Made by a program: the position numbers and the translations under genes. Below, piece by piece: positions 10,900-21,448 of a DNA stretch of 64,000 bases. The first letter of the stretch is position 1. The number at the start of each line of letters is the position of its first letter. The notes beneath the pieces were generated by a model. That model saw only the letters and a program-made list of their open reading frames with translations. It did not search any database and was not told where the DNA came from. Origin of the DNA: Variovorax sp. CF313 (GTDB lineage Bacteria; Pseudomonadota; Gammaproteobacteria; Burkholderiales; Burkholderiaceae_C); assembly GCF_000282635.1 (NCBI RefSeq), contig NZ_AKIW01000020.1, forward strand, positions 124,001 through 188,000, read 5' to 3'.

Positions 10900-13743
10900 T
10901 CATCCCGTGTTGCGCAGCCCCGCCGCCACCCCGTTGATCGAGATGTGGATGCCGCGCTGCAGCCGCTCGCCGCCGTCGCCCGCGCGGTAGCGCCGCATCA
11001 GCTCGACCTGCAGGTGATGCAGCGGATCGATGTAGGGGAAACGGTGGCGCACCGAGCGCTGCATCTCGGCGTTGCCTTCGAGCCGCTGCTTCGCGCCGGT
11101 GATGAGCGTGAGCGCATCCGACGTGCGGTGCCATTCGGCATCGATCATCGAGAACACCTTCTGGCGCAGCTTGCGGTCCGTAACCAGCTCGGCGTAGCGC
11201 GACGCCAGTGCGAGGTCGCTCTTGGCCAGCACCATGTCCATGTTCGACAGCAGCGTGCGGAAGAAGGGCCATTGCGCGTACATCCGCTGCAGCAGCGCCA
11301 CGCGTTCCTTCTTGCCCGCGGCGGTGCCGGCGGCGGCCAGGAACTGTTCCACGCCCGAACCGAAACCGAACCAGCCCGGAATGGTCAGGCGGCACTGGCC
11401 CCAGCTGAAGCTCCACGGCACCGCGCGCAGGTCGTCGATCTTGTGGCTCGGGTTGCGCGACGCGGGGCGCGAACCGATGTTGAGTTCGGCGATCTCGCGG
11501 ATCGGCGTGGAGCCGAAGAAGTAGTCGCCGAAGCCCGGGGTTTCGTACACCAGCTTGCGGTATGCGGCCATGCTCGCGGTCGAGAGTTCGCCGGCCGCCG
11601 AGAGGAAGGTGGCCGGCGCCAGCTTGCCCTGCGGCAGCAGCGTGGCTTCGAGCGTGGCGGCCACCAGCGTCTCGAGGTTGCGCCGGCCGATCTCGCGGTT
11701 GGCGTACTTAGAACCGATGACTTCGCCCTGCTCGGTGAGGCGGATCTGGCCGCGCACCGTGCCCGGCGGCTGCGCGAGGATCGCCTGGTAGCTCGGGCCG
11801 CCGCCGCGCCCCACCGTGCCGCCGCGGCCGTGGAACATGCGCAGGCGAATCGGGTTGGCCTTCTTCTTGTTCAGCTCGTCGAACAGCGACACCAGCGCGA
11901 TGCCCGCGCGGTACAGCTCCCAGTTGCTTGTGAAGATGCCGCCGTCCTTGTTGCTGTCGCTGTAGCCGAGCATCACGTCCTGTTCGGCGCCCGAGCGTTC
12001 GATGAGCGCCTGGATGTTCGGCAGCGCGTAGAAGGCGCGCACGATGGGCGCGGCGTTGCGCAGGTCTTCGATGGTTTCGAACAGCGGCACCACGATCAGG
12101 TCGCACACCGCGTTGGTGGCCATTGCGCCGCGCAGCAGGCCCACTTCCTTCTGCAGCAGCAGCGCCTCGAGCAGGTCACTCACCGTCTCGGTGTGGCTGA
12201 TGATGTAGTGGCGGATGGCCGCTGCGCCATAGCGCGCACGCGCGGTGCGGGCGGCGGCGAAGATGGCCAGCTCGCTCTTCGCGAGCGGCGAGTAGTCGGC
12301 GTCGGGCACGCGCAGCGGGCGGGCGTCGTCGAGCAGCTTGAGCAGCAGCGTCTGCTTGGCCTCTTCGGCCAGTGAGGCGTACGAAGGCTCGATGCGCGCG
12401 GTGGCCAGCAGCTCGGCGATCACGGCCTCGTGCTTGTCGGAGCTCTGGCGCAGGTCGACTGTGGCCAGGTGAAATCCGAACACCTCTACCGCACGAATCA
12501 GCGGCAGCAGGCGCGGCGCGGCGAGCACGGTGCCGTGCTTTTCTTCGAGCGACTCGGCCACGGTGCGCAGGTCGGCCAGGAACTCTTCGGCTGTGGCGTA
12601 CGGGTTCTGCGGCGCGACGGCGTGGCGCGCGGCCTCGCCGCCAGTGAGCTCGCGCAGCGTGGCCGCGAGGCGCGCATACACGCCGGTGAGCGCACGGCGG
12701 TAGGGCTCGTCCTTGCGGTGTTCGCTCTTGTCGGGCGAGCGCTCGGCCAGCGCCTGCATCTCGACCGATACGTCGACCAGCGTGGCCGACAGCGACAGCT
12801 CGCTGCCGAGGTAGTGCACCTCGGTGAGGTAGTAGCGCAGCGCCAGTTCGCACTGGCGGCTCAGTGCGTATTCGAGCGTCTCGGCGGTGACGTTGGGGTT
12901 GCCGTCGCGGTCGCCGCCGATCCACTGGCCCATGCGCAGGAAGGGGGCGACCGAGGGTGTGTGGCCGCCCTGGGCCAGGGCCTTTTCGAGGTCGGCGTAC
13001 ACGCGCGGGATCTCGCGCAGGAAGGTGGCTTCGTAGTAGCTCAGCGCGTTCTCGATCTCGTCGGCCACGGTGAGCTTGGAAAAGCGCAGCAGGCGCGTCT
13101 GCCAGATCTGCGTGACGCGGATGCGCATCTGCGTTTCGTTCTCGGCGAATTCGAGTGGCGTGAGCGCGTCCTTTCCCCCGGCGTAGGCGCTCTGGCGCAG
13201 CTTGATCTCGTCGCGCGCGGTGAGCAGTTGCGCGATGGCGCGCTCGGCGTCGAGGATGCTCTTGCGCTGCACCTCGGTCGGATGCGCGGTGAGCACCGGC
13301 GAGACGTAGCTGTGGGCCAGCGAGGCAACGATTTCGTCGGGCTTCACGCCGGCCTTGCGGATGCGGGCGAGGGCGGTCTGCAGGTCGCCGTCGACGCTTT
13401 CGCCGGCGCGCTCGGTTTCGGTGCGGCGGCGGATCTGGTGACGGTCTTCCGCGAGGTTGGCCAGGTGGCTGAAGTAGGTGAAGGCGCGGATCACGCGCAC
13501 CGTCTCGGCCGCGCTCAGGCCCTTGAGCAGGTTCTTCAACGCGCGGTCGGCGGCGTGGTCGGCATCGCGGCGAAAAGCCACGGACAAGGTGCGGATCTTC
13601 TCGACCAGCGCGTAAGTCTCGTCTCCCTCCTGCTCCCGGATCACGTCGCCGAGGATCCGGCCCAGCAGCCGGATGTCGTCGATCAACGGCTGGTCTTCGG
13701 CCTGGCGGCGCTTGGGGGGAGAAGGGGTCTTGCTGGCTTTCAT
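10900..13743 (-). CDS. ppc: Phosphoenolpyruvate carboxylase
   Basis: A 947-residue cytoplasmic enzyme that joins bicarbonate to phosphoenolpyruvate to give oxaloacetate, refilling the TCA cycle. The catalytic His is H154 in [12 protein letters not shown]. Also present are the signatures [25 protein letters not shown] and [15 protein letters not shown], and the family's C-terminal ending RNTG. It is somewhat longer than the E. coli enzyme (883), mainly through extra residues at the N-terminus and in loops. I chose the ATG at 13743, with AGGAC upstream as a plausible ribosome binding site. The gene is back to back with hemC; about 100 bases lie between the starts, so the promoters must be close together. 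Confidence 0.97.
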   Translation of the reverse strand: MKASKTPSPPKRRQAEDQPLIDDIRLLGRILGDVIREQEGDETYALVEKIRTLSVAFRRDADHAADRALKNLLKGLSAAETVRVIRAFTYFSHLANLAEDRHQIRRRTETERAGESVDGDLQTALARIRKAGVKPDEIVASLAHSYVSPVLTAHPTEVQRKSILDAERAIAQLLTARDEIKLRQSAYAGGKDALTPLEFAENETQMRIRVTQIWQTRLLRFSKLTVADEIENALSYYEATFLREIPRVYADLEKALAQGGHTPSVAPFLRMGQWIGGDRDGNPNVTAETLEYALSRQCELALRYYLTEVHYLGSELSLSATLVDVSVEMQALAERSPDKSEHRKDEPYRRALTGVYARLAATLRELTGGEAARHAVAPQNPYATAEEFLADLRTVAESLEEKHGTVLAAPRLLPLIRAVEVFGFHLATVDLRQSSDKHEAVIAELLATARIEPSYASLAEEAKQTLLLKLLDDARPLRVPDADYSPLAKSELAIFAAARTARARYGAAAIRHYIISHTETVSDLLEALLLQKEVGLLRGAMATNAVCDLIVVPLFETIEDLRNAAPIVRAFYALPNIQALIERSGAEQDVMLGYSDSNKDGGIFTSNWELYRAGIALVSLFDELNKKKANPIRLRMFHGRGGTVGRGGGPSYQAILAQPPGTVRGQIRLTEQGEVIGSKYANREIGRRNLETLVAATLEATLLPQGKLAPATFLSAAGELSTASMAAYRKLVYETPGFGDYFFGSTPIREIAELNIGSRPASRNPSHKIDDLRAVPWSFSWGQCRLTIPGWFGFGSGVEQFLAAAGTAAGKKERVALLQRMYAQWPFFRTLLSNMDMVLAKSDLALASRYAELVTDRKLRQKVFSMIDAEWHRTSDALTLITGAKQRLEGNAEMQRSVRHRFPYIDPLHHLQVELMRRYRAGDGGERLQRGIHISINGVAAGLRNTG

Positions 13744-13847
13744 TCGATGTTGGTCCTGGACTTCTTGAATGGATGCGCCGTCTGCGTTGCTGCGGCGCAA
13801 CATGCTAGCATTCCAAGGGTTTGGAACACGTACTTTTGGAACAGGTC

Positions 13848-14753
13848 TTGAGCAATATCGTGATCGCCACGCGCGAAAGCCGCCTGGCACTCTGGCAAGC
13901 CGAACACGTGCAGGCGCTTTTGCAAGAAAAGGGCCACACGGTCAGCCTGCTCGGCCTGACCACCACCGGCGACCAGATCCTCGATCGCTCGCTCAGCAAG
14001 GTGGGCGGCAAGGGGCTCTTCGTGAAAGAGCTCGAACTCGCGCTCGAAGAAGGACGCGCCGACATCGCGGTCCATTCGCTGAAAGACGTGCCGATGGACC
14101 TGCCGGAAGGCTTTGCGCTCGCCTGCGTGCTGGAGCGCGAAGACCCGCGCGATGCGCTCGTCTCCCCGCGCTACGACTCGCTCGACGCACTGCCGCAGGG
14201 CGCGGTGGTCGGCACCTCCAGCCTGCGCCGCGTGGTGCTGCTGCGCGCGCTGCGGCCCGACCTGCGCATCGAACCGCTGCGCGGCAACCTCGACACCCGC
14301 CTGCGCAAGCTCGACGAAGGACAGTACGACGCCATCGTGCTGGCGGCGGCCGGGCTCAAGCGGCTGGGGCTCGAGAGCCGCATCCGCGTGGCCTTCGACC
14401 CCGACACCATGCTGCCGGCCGCGGGGCAGGGTGCATTGGGCATCGAGGTGCGCGCGGACCGCACCGACCTCATCGGGCTGCTGGGCTCGCTGGCCCATGA
14501 CGGCGACTGGCTTTCCACCACCGCCGAGCGCGCGGTGAGCCGCGCAATGGGCGGCAGCTGCTCGATGCCGCTCGCGGCCCACGCGCGATGGCAGGCCGAT
14601 GGCGCGTTGCGCATCGATGCAGCGTGGGGCGACCCGGAAGGCAACGCGCCGCTGGTGAAGGTGCATGCGTTGGCGCCCGCCGCCGGCTTCGCCGAGGCCG
14701 ACGCGCTCGGCCAGCGCGCCGCGGCGCTGCTGCGCGACGCCGGAGCCCACTGA
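13848..14753 (+). CDS. hemC: Hydroxymethylbilane synthase (porphobilinogen deaminase)
   Basis: Condenses four porphobilinogen molecules into hydroxymethylbilane in heme synthesis. About 301 residues, close to the E. coli length. Conserved segments are [41 protein letters not shown] and [10 protein letters not shown]. The Cys that carries the dipyrromethane cofactor lies in MGGSCSMP. No in-frame ATG exists near the N-terminus, so a TTG start is needed. I prefer TTG at 13848, with GGA seven bases upstream; TTG at 13821 would add nine residues but has a badly placed ribosome binding site. It heads the hemC-hemD-hemX-hemY run. Confidence 0.95.
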   Translation: MSNIVIATRESRLALWQAEHVQALLQEKGHTVSLLGLTTTGDQILDRSLSKVGGKGLFVKELELALEEGRADIAVHSLKDVPMDLPEGFALACVLEREDPRDALVSPRYDSLDALPQGAVVGTSSLRRVVLLRALRPDLRIEPLRGNLDTRLRKLDEGQYDAIVLAAAGLKRLGLESRIRVAFDPDTMLPAAGQGALGIEVRADRTDLIGLLGSLAHDGDWLSTTAERAVSRAMGGSCSMPLAAHARWQADGALRIDAAWGDPEGNAPLVKVHALAPAAGFAEADALGQRAAALLRDAGAH

Positions 14754-14769
14754 CATCCGTGGTCATCGC

Positions 14770-15543
14770 ATGACCGCCCGTCCCGTCATCGTCACGCGGC
14801 CGGCGCGAGAGGCAGTGCAATGGGTGAGGGACCTGCGCGCAGCGGGACTCGACGCAGTCGCGCTGCCGCTCATCGTGATCGAGCCGGTGGTCGATGCCGA
14901 GCCCTTGCGCACGGCGTGGCGGCAACTCGCGGACTACTCGGCGCTGATGTTCGTGAGCGCCACGGCCGTCGAGCATTTCTTCCATCACAGGGAGCCTGCC
15001 CGCGCATTGGCGGGATGCCGCTTCTGGGCCACGGGCCCGGGTACCACGCGCGCCTTGCTTCGTGCCGGCGTGCCGACCGGGTCCATCGACGCGCCGCCGC
15101 CCGAAGCCACGCGCTTCGACTCCGAAGCGCTGTGGGAGCGCGTGCAGGCCCAGGTATCGGCCGGCGTGCGCGTGCTGATCGTGCGCGGCGGCGACGAGGC
15201 CGGACGACCGACGGGGCGCGACTGGCTCGCCAACGAGATCGATGCCGCGGGCGGCCATCGCGACACCGTGGTGGCATACCGCCGGCTGTCGCCATCACTG
15301 GACGTCGTACAACGCCAGTTGGCCATCGATGGTGCCGAGGGCCGCGCGATCTGGCTCTTCAGCAGTTCCGAGGCCATCGGCAATCTCCAGCGGGCGATGC
15401 CTGGCGTCGACTGGCATGCCGCAAGCGCGGTCGCCACGCATGCACGCATCGGCGAAGCCGCGCGGGCCGCGGGTTTCGGGGCGTTGCGTGTAAGCACGCC
15501 GCTGCTGGATGCACTGATCGCGTCTATAGAATCCCTGGCATGA
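14770..15543 (+). CDS. hemD: Uroporphyrinogen-III synthase
   Basis: A 257-residue cytoplasmic enzyme that closes and inverts ring D of hydroxymethylbilane to give uroporphyrinogen III. Like other HemD proteins it is poorly conserved in sequence, but VIVTRPAREAVQW at the N-terminus, the FVSATAVEHF segment (about residues 60-69), the LIVRGGDEAGR turn and the WLFSSSEAIGNL segment fit the two-lobed HemD fold. Its position between hemC and hemX confirms the call. It starts 16 bases after the hemC stop and overlaps the next gene by four bases (ATGA). Confidence 0.93.
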   Translation: MTARPVIVTRPAREAVQWVRDLRAAGLDAVALPLIVIEPVVDAEPLRTAWRQLADYSALMFVSATAVEHFFHHREPARALAGCRFWATGPGTTRALLRAGVPTGSIDAPPPEATRFDSEALWERVQAQVSAGVRVLIVRGGDEAGRPTGRDWLANEIDAAGGHRDTVVAYRRLSPSLDVVQRQLAIDGAEGRAIWLFSSSEAIGNLQRAMPGVDWHAASAVATHARIGEAARAAGFGALRVSTPLLDALIASIESLA

Positions 15544-16640
15544 GCGCCGCGTCCCCGTCAGACGATCTTTCCTCTTCTTCCCCAATCGCTGCCACCGCGC
15601 CGGTGCCTGCCACGCTGGCACCGCACCAGACGCCGGCCGCGCAGGCCGCGGGCGCGCTGCTTCTCTCCCGCATGGCGTTCGGCCTGGTGGCCCTCGTGGC
15701 GCTGGCCGCATTGCTGATTGCGATCGCGCTGTGGCAGAAGGTCAGCGGCATGAAGGAGCAACTGGCGCGCCAGAGCGCTGACGCCATCGCGCAATCGATG
15801 GAGGCGCGCACGCTGGCGCGCCAGGCGAGCGACACGGTGCGCGATGCTTCGGCCCGTGTGGCCCTGGTCGAAACCCGCGTGGCCGAAGTCGCGCTGCAAC
15901 GCTCGCAGCTCGAAGAACTGATTCAAAGCCTCTCGCGTTCGCGCGACGAGAACCTCGTGGTCGATATCGACTCGGCCGTGCGCCTTGCCTTGCAGCAGGC
16001 ACAGGTCACGGGCAGCGTCGAGCCGCTGCTGGCCGCACTCAAGGCCGGCGACGTGCGCATCGCGCGTGCCGCGCAGCCGCGGTTGACCCCCCTGCAGCGG
16101 GCCATGCAGCGCGATGCCGACCGCTTGCGCAGCAGCGTCAGCACCGACAGCGCCGAAGCGCTGCAGAAGCTCGACGAACTGATGCGCGGCGTGGACGACC
16201 TGCCCACGCTCAACGCAGTTGCCGTGCGCGGCAACGGCACCAACGCCTGGCAGGCCGAACCGATTCCCGCCGATGCGCCGTGGTGGCAGCGCGCACTGCT
16301 TACGGTGCGCGGCGAAGCCCGCTCGCTGGTGCGCGTCGGCCGCATCCAGAGCCCGGAGGCGATCCTGCTGGCGCCCGAGCAGTCCTATTTCCTGCGCGAG
16401 AACCTCAAGCTCAAGCTGCTCAACGCGCGCCTTTCGCTGCTGTCGCGGCAGATGGAAGCCACGCGCAGCGAGCTGTCGCAGGTGACCGCGTCGCTCAACC
16501 GCTATTTCGATCCCGCATCGCGCCGCACCCAGGCTGCCGCCACGCTGCTGCAGCAATTGCAGGCCCAGCTGAAGACGACCGAGCCGGTGCGCATCGACGA
16601 CACGCTGGCGGCACTGGCCACCGCGGCCGCAGGGCGCTAG
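15540..16640 (+). CDS. hemX: HemX-like membrane protein (uroporphyrinogen-III C-methyltransferase family name)
   Basis: A 366-residue protein of the HemX family (PF04375). It has a short Ser/Pro/Ala-rich cytoplasmic tail, one membrane helix (about residues 46-66), then a coiled-coil-like region (about 70-135) and a helical periplasmic domain. The family is often named as a methyltransferase, but the sequence shows no SAM-binding motif, so that activity is doubtful. HemX is thought to act as a membrane scaffold in heme synthesis. The ATG overlaps the hemD stop, and hemY follows after a 105-base gap that contains a dispersed repeat. Confidence 0.9.
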   Translation: MSAASPSDDLSSSSPIAATAPVPATLAPHQTPAAQAAGALLLSRMAFGLVALVALAALLIAIALWQKVSGMKEQLARQSADAIAQSMEARTLARQASDTVRDASARVALVETRVAEVALQRSQLEELIQSLSRSRDENLVVDIDSAVRLALQQAQVTGSVEPLLAALKAGDVRIARAAQPRLTPLQRAMQRDADRLRSSVSTDSAEALQKLDELMRGVDDLPTLNAVAVRGNGTNAWQAEPIPADAPWWQRALLTVRGEARSLVRVGRIQSPEAILLAPEQSYFLRENLKLKLLNARLSLLSRQMEATRSELSQVTASLNRYFDPASRRTQAAATLLQQLQAQLKTTEPVRIDDTLAALATAAAGR

Positions 16641-16661
16641 AACGAATGACCCACCGGCTTT

Positions 16662-16743
16662 TCACTTGCTTCGCTCCGTGTAATTCGCCGTCCCCCTTGG
16701 GGAAGGCGCGGCTCGCCTTGGGGCGGCCCGGCGGCGACCGCTG
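16662..16743. repeat. Dispersed GC-rich intergenic repeat between hemX and hemY, copy C
   Basis: The gap holds CTTGCTTCGCTCCGTGTAAT, a CCCCCTTGGGG palindrome and a tail with GGGCGGCCCGGCGGCG. Its first half resembles the left end of the element at 44224-44273 (CTTGCTCGCTTCGCGTAG followed by CCCCCTTGCAGGGGG), so the two are probably variants of one family. It separates two co-directional genes and codes for nothing obvious. Confidence 0.55.
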
Positions 16744-16745
16744 AC

Positions 16746-18029
16746 ATGCGCGCCGCAATCTGGCTCCTCGCCCTGTTCGCCGTCGCCGCGGCGGTCGCCC
16801 TGTTCGCGGGCAACAACCAGGGCACGATCACCGTGTTCTGGCCGCCATGGCGCGTCGATCTGTCGCTGAACCTCGTGCTCGTGATCCTGCTCGTGGCCTT
16901 CGTGCTGCTGCACGCGGCGCTGCGGGCGCTGGCGGCGCTGTTCTCGCTGCCGACGCAGGCGCGCCAGTGGCGGCTGCAGCAGAAGGAGCGCACGCTGCAT
17001 GCGGCGCTGCTCGATGCGATGGTGCAGCTGATCGCGGGCCGTTTCTCGCGCGCACGCAAGGCCGCGCAGGCCGCGCTCACGCAGGAGAAGACGCTGGCGG
17101 CACTCGGCGCCGGCCTGCCGCAGGCGCAGCAGGTGCGCGTGCTGTCGCACCTGCTGGCCGCCGAGAGCGCGCAGGCCCTGCAGGACAAGCCGGCGCGCGA
17201 CGCGCATCTGCAGCAGGCCCTCAACGAAAGTGTGGACCGCGCCGTGCTCGCCAGCCCGGAGACGCGTGAAGGCGTGCAGCTGCGCGCGGCGCGCTGGGCG
17301 CTCGAAGACCGCGATGCGGCGGCAGCGCTCGCGCGGCTCGAAGAGCTGCCGCAAGGCGCGCAGCGCCGCACGCTGGCCCTGCGGCTGCGGCTCAAGGCGG
17401 CGCGGCAGGATCGCCGCACGCTCGAGGCGCTCGAAACCGCGCGCCTGCTGGCCAAGCACCGGGCGTTCTCGGAAGCCGCGGCGCAGAGCATCGTGCGCGG
17501 CCTCGCGACCGAGTTGCTGTCGGGCGCGCACGATCCTGCGCAGTTGCTTCGCGCCTGGACCGAACTCGATGCCAACGAACGCGGAATGCCCGAGGTGGCG
17601 ATCCATGCCGCACAACGCATGGTCGCGTTGCGCGGCGACCTCGCGCTGGCACGCGGCTGGCTGCTGCCGGCCTGGGAGCGCATGGTGGCCAATCCGCGTG
17701 GGCTGGGCGACGCGTTGCGCGTCAAGCTCGCGCGCGCGCTCGAAGCCGGGCTCGATTCGGTGGACGCTGACTGGCTGGCGCGCATTGAAAGTGCACAGCG
17801 CAACAACCCGCGCGACCCGAACCTGCAATACCTTGCGGGCATGGCCTGCATGAAGCGCCAGCTGTGGGGCAAGGCCCAGCAGTTGCTGACGCAGGCCGGC
17901 CTGGGACTGCAGGACACCGAGCTGTACCGCCGCGCCTGGCTCGCACTGGCCAGGCTGGCCGAAGACCGCAACGACACCGAGCAGGCTGCCGAGGCGTGGA
18001 AGCGCGCGGCGCAGGTCGAGAACAGCTGA
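16746..18029 (+). CDS. hemY: HemY heme biosynthesis-associated TPR membrane protein
   Basis: A 427-residue protein of the proteobacterial HemY family (PF07219), unrelated to the protoporphyrinogen oxidase of the same name in Bacillus. Two membrane helices at the N-terminus (about residues 4-22 and 39-62, the latter with LSLNLVLVILLVAFVLL) are followed by a long TPR-rich soluble domain. The WPPWRVDLSLN segment between them is typical of the family. It ends the hem gene run and is thought to organise the late heme enzymes. A strong bidirectional terminator follows at 18194. Confidence 0.93.
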   Translation: MRAAIWLLALFAVAAAVALFAGNNQGTITVFWPPWRVDLSLNLVLVILLVAFVLLHAALRALAALFSLPTQARQWRLQQKERTLHAALLDAMVQLIAGRFSRARKAAQAALTQEKTLAALGAGLPQAQQVRVLSHLLAAESAQALQDKPARDAHLQQALNESVDRAVLASPETREGVQLRAARWALEDRDAAAALARLEELPQGAQRRTLALRLRLKAARQDRRTLEALETARLLAKHRAFSEAAAQSIVRGLATELLSGAHDPAQLLRAWTELDANERGMPEVAIHAAQRMVALRGDLALARGWLLPAWERMVANPRGLGDALRVKLARALEAGLDSVDADWLARIESAQRNNPRDPNLQYLAGMACMKRQLWGKAQQLLTQAGLGLQDTELYRRAWLALARLAEDRNDTEQAAEAWKRAAQVENS

Positions 18030-18193
18030 GCGTCTGCAGCGGCGGGTGCAATGAGCGCGGGCGGGGCGCACTCCCGGAGTCCCGAGCGGGCCGCCATGAC
18101 CGCGTCGTAGCCCGACGCGCCCTGAAGATATCCCGGCGATCCAGCCATGGCATTCGCGCGGCGATGCGAGCTGCCGGCTCATTGCAAGGCATA

Positions 18194-18222
18194 AAAAAAC
18201 GGCGCCAGATGGCGCCGTTTTT
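18194..18222. terminator. Bidirectional intrinsic terminator between hemY and rne
   Basis: Perfect stem AAAAACGGCGCC / GGCGCCGTTTTT with a four-base AGAT loop, with an A-run on one side and a T-run on the other. It can end both the hem transcript (plus strand) and the rne transcript (minus strand), which converge here. The remaining gap from 18030 to 18193 shows no gene. Confidence 0.92.
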
Positions 18223-18241
18223 GGTTGCGGGCGTGTGTCGC

Positions 18242-21200
18242 TCAGAGCGTGCGTTGCTGCTGCTCGAACGGCAGCGACATCGAGCCGAGGTCGCGGCGGG
18301 TTTCGACCAGCACCAGCGGACCTTCGTCGAGCACGACCACCGGCGGGCGTTCGCGCGGCACATGCACCGGCTTCGGCTCGGCCTCGATGGCGGCGCGGGC
18401 CTGGGCGATGCGCTCGGCGTCCGAGTTGACCCACTGCAGGCCCGAGTTCTCGGCGATCTGCGCGAGTTCTGCCAGCGGCAGCTCGAAGGACTGGACCTTG
18501 GGCAGTGCGCGGCCGTTGGCGGCTGCGGGCGCCTTGGAGCTTTCGACCACGATCGGTGCGGACACCGGTGCCGGGCGCTCGCTGCGGACCTGCTGTGGTG
18601 CGGCAACTTCTTGAGCTGCTTCGGCACGTTCCGACACCAGCGGCAGTTGCTGCTGCGGACGGGACTCCGGGGCTTCCGCCGCGGCGCCTTCGGCGACCGG
18701 CGCGCCGGCCGTGTTGCCGGCTTCGGCTTCGTCGCGCGGGCCGCGTTCGCGGCGGTCACGGCCGTAGCGGTCGCGCGAACGGCCGCGGCGCTCGTCGCCT
18801 TCGCGGCGGGGCATCTGCTCGTTGTTGCCGTTGATGGCTTCATTGCCTTGCGCTGCATCGGAAACCGCGGCTTCGGCGCCGCGTGCATCCGCTTCGGCTT
18901 GCGGCGCATCGTTGCGGCGTTCGCGGCGGCCGTCGTTGCGGTCGCCACGATCGCCACCACGGTCACCACGCGGAGCGCGCTGTTCGTCGCGGCCGTTGCG
19001 GGGCTGGCGCTCGCCTTGTGCGGCTTCGTCGCCAGCGGGTGCCGCGTCGCCGCGCGGCTGGCCGTTGTCGCTGTTGCGCTCGGCGCGTTCGCCGCCACGG
19101 TCGTTGCCGCGTTCAGCACGTTCGCCACGCTCATTGCGCTCGCCACGTTCACGGCGTTCGCCGCGGGCGCGGGGTGCGCGTTCAACTGCGTTGCCTTCGT
19201 CGCCTGCGACGGCGCCGGATGCCAGTTGCTGGGCTTCCAGGCTGATGTTGCCGTCGAGGGCCTCGACTGGCGCGTTGTTGCGGCCTTCACGGCCTTCGCC
19301 TTCGCGGCGCTCGCCACGGCCGTTGCGGCGCTGTTCGCCGTCACGCGGTGCGCGCGCTTCACGCGGCTCGCGGGGCTCACGCTGCTCGCGCGGTTCGCGT
19401 TGTTCACGCGGCTGGTTGATGCCGTCGTTGCGCTGCTCGCTGCCACGACCTTCGCGACCTTCTCGACCTTCACGGCGCTCGCCGCCACGGCCACCACGGC
19501 GTTCGCCATCGCGGCCACCGGAGCGCCCGCCGCTCTCGCCACGGCCTTCACCGCGACCTTCGCCACCACGGCCGCCGCGGCGCTGTTCGCCGTCACGTGC
19601 GCCGCCGCGTTGTTCGCCATCGCGGCCCGGACGGCCGTCGCGGCGGGGCTTCGGCGCCTCGACCGGAATCGCAGCCGGCGCAGGTGCTGCAGCGGGTGCC
19701 GGCGTGCTGCCGAACAGGTTCTTGATCCAGCCGAAGAAGCCGGTCTGCGCCGGAACCGGCGCACTCACCACGGGTGGAGCGACCGGCGCGGGCGCGGCGA
19801 CAGGCGTGCGCACCGCTTCGGGCTTGGGTGGCACCACCGGCGCGGGAGCGTCGGGCAGCACGCCCTTGATCACCGGCGTCTGCTTGTTGGTGGGCTCCTG
19901 CGAACGGCGCGTGACCGAGGTCGGGTCTTCGATCTCGTCGGCCATCTTGTAGCTGGCCTCGATGTGGTCGAGGCGCGGATCGTCGTGCTTCAGGCGCTCG
20001 AGCTTGTAGTTGGGCGTTTCGAGCGTCTTGTTGGGCACCATCAGCACGGTGACGCGCTGCTTGAGTTCGATCTTGGCGATTTCGGGGCGCTTTTCGTTCA
20101 GCAGGAACGAGGCGACTTCCACGGGCACCTGCACGTGCACGGCGGCCGTGTTGTCCTTCAGGCACTCTTCCTGAATGATGCGCAGGATCTGCAGCGCGCT
20201 CGACTCGGTGTCGCGGATGTGGCCCGAGCCGCCGCAGCGGGGGCAGGGGATCGACGAGCCTTCGCTGAGCGCGGGCTTCAGGCGCTGGCGGCTCATTTCC
20301 ATCAGGCCGAACTTGCTGATCGAGCCGAACTGCACACGGGCGCGGTCTTGCCGCAGCGCGTCGCGCAGGCGGCTTTCGACCTCGCGGCGGTTCTTCGACT
20401 CGTCCATGTCGATGAAGTCGATGACGATCAGGCCGCCCAGGTCGCGCAGGCGCATCTGGCGGGCCACTTCGTCGGCGGCTTCGAGGTTGGTGCGGGTGGC
20501 GGTTTCTTCGATGTCGCCGCCCTTGATAGCGCGGGCCGAGTTCACGTCGACCGAGACCAGCGCTTCGGTGTGGTCGATCACGATGGCGCCGCCCGAGGGC
20601 AGCTGCACGGTGCGTGCGTAGGCCGATTCGATCTGGTGCTCGATCTGGAAGCGGCTGAACAGCGCCGCGTCGTCGCGGTAGCGCTTCACGCGGGCGGCAT
20701 GCTCGGGCATAACGTGCGCCATGAACTGCTGCGCCTGGTCGTAGATATCGTCGGTGTCGATCAGGATGTCGCCAATGTCGTGATTGAAGTAATCACGAAT
20801 GGCGCGGATGACGAGCGACGATTCCTGATAGATCAGGAAGGCGCCCTTGCCGCCCTTGGCCGCGCCGTCGATGGCGCTCCAGAGCTTGAGCAGGTAGTTC
20901 AGGTCCCACTGGAGTTCGGACGCGATGCGGCCGATGCCGGCGGTGCGCGCGATGATGCTCATGCCCTTGGGGTACTCGAGCTGGTCCATCGCCTCCTTGA
21001 GCTCGGCGCGGTCGTCGCCCTCGATGCGGCGAGAGACGCCGCCGCCACGGGGGTTGTTCGGCATCAGCACGACGTAGCGGCCGGCCAGCGAGATGAAGGT
21101 GGTGAGGGCTGCGCCCTTGTTGCCGCGTTCTTCCTTCTCGACCTGGACGGTGAGTTCCTGGCCTTCGCGGATCGCGTCCTGGATGCGGGCCTGGCTGGCC

Positions 21201-21448
21201 GACACGCCTTCGGCGAAGTACTGCTTGGAGATTTCCTTGAACGGCAGGAAGCCGTGGCGGTCTTCGCCGTAGTCGACGAAACAGGCTTCGAGCGAGGGCT
21301 CGACGCGGGTCACGACCGCCTTGTAGATGTTGCCCTTGCGCTGTTCGCGCCCTTCGATTTCGATTTCGTAGTCGAGCAGTTTCTGCCCGTCGACGATGGC
21401 CAGGCGGCGTTCTTCGGCCTGCGTGGCATTGATCAGCATCCGCTTCAT
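18242..21448 (-). CDS. rne: Ribonuclease E
   Basis: A 1068-residue endoribonuclease that starts mRNA decay and matures rRNA and tRNA. Residues about 35-125 are the S1 domain, followed by the 5'-sensor and DNase I-like domains with catalytic Asp residues D301 (DVNS) and D344 (IDFIDM). C402 and C405 in [10 protein letters not shown] form the zinc link that joins dimers. The C-terminal half (about 520-1068) is disordered, with long runs of Arg, Gly and Glu (repeats such as [14 protein letters not shown]), the typical degradosome-scaffold and RNA-binding region. AAGGA lies nine bases upstream of the ATG. The gene is divergent from rluC across a 550-base gap, as in many proteobacteria. Confidence 0.96.
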   Translation of the reverse strand: MKRMLINATQAEERRLAIVDGQKLLDYEIEIEGREQRKGNIYKAVVTRVEPSLEACFVDYGEDRHGFLPFKEISKQYFAEGVSASQARIQDAIREGQELTVQVEKEERGNKGAALTTFISLAGRYVVLMPNNPRGGGVSRRIEGDDRAELKEAMDQLEYPKGMSIIARTAGIGRIASELQWDLNYLLKLWSAIDGAAKGGKGAFLIYQESSLVIRAIRDYFNHDIGDILIDTDDIYDQAQQFMAHVMPEHAARVKRYRDDAALFSRFQIEHQIESAYARTVQLPSGGAIVIDHTEALVSVDVNSARAIKGGDIEETATRTNLEAADEVARQMRLRDLGGLIVIDFIDMDESKNRREVESRLRDALRQDRARVQFGSISKFGLMEMSRQRLKPALSEGSSIPCPRCGGSGHIRDTESSALQILRIIQEECLKDNTAAVHVQVPVEVASFLLNEKRPEIAKIELKQRVTVLMVPNKTLETPNYKLERLKHDDPRLDHIEASYKMADEIEDPTSVTRRSQEPTNKQTPVIKGVLPDAPAPVVPPKPEAVRTPVAAPAPVAPPVVSAPVPAQTGFFGWIKNLFGSTPAPAAAPAPAAIPVEAPKPRRDGRPGRDGEQRGGARDGEQRRGGRGGEGRGEGRGESGGRSGGRDGERRGGRGGERREGREGREGRGSEQRNDGINQPREQREPREQREPREPREARAPRDGEQRRNGRGERREGEGREGRNNAPVEALDGNISLEAQQLASGAVAGDEGNAVERAPRARGERRERGERNERGERAERGNDRGGERAERNSDNGQPRGDAAPAGDEAAQGERQPRNGRDEQRAPRGDRGGDRGDRNDGRRERRNDAPQAEADARGAEAAVSDAAQGNEAINGNNEQMPRREGDERRGRSRDRYGRDRRERGPRDEAEAGNTAGAPVAEGAAAEAPESRPQQQLPLVSERAEAAQEVAAPQQVRSERPAPVSAPIVVESSKAPAAANGRALPKVQSFELPLAELAQIAENSGLQWVNSDAERIAQARAAIEAEPKPVHVPRERPPVVVLDEGPLVLVETRRDLGSMSLPFEQQQRTL

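Noticed and set aside
15540..16640. A true uroporphyrinogen-III methyltransferase activity for HemX
   Set aside because: No SAM-binding motif is seen; the protein is a membrane-anchored coiled-coil protein.
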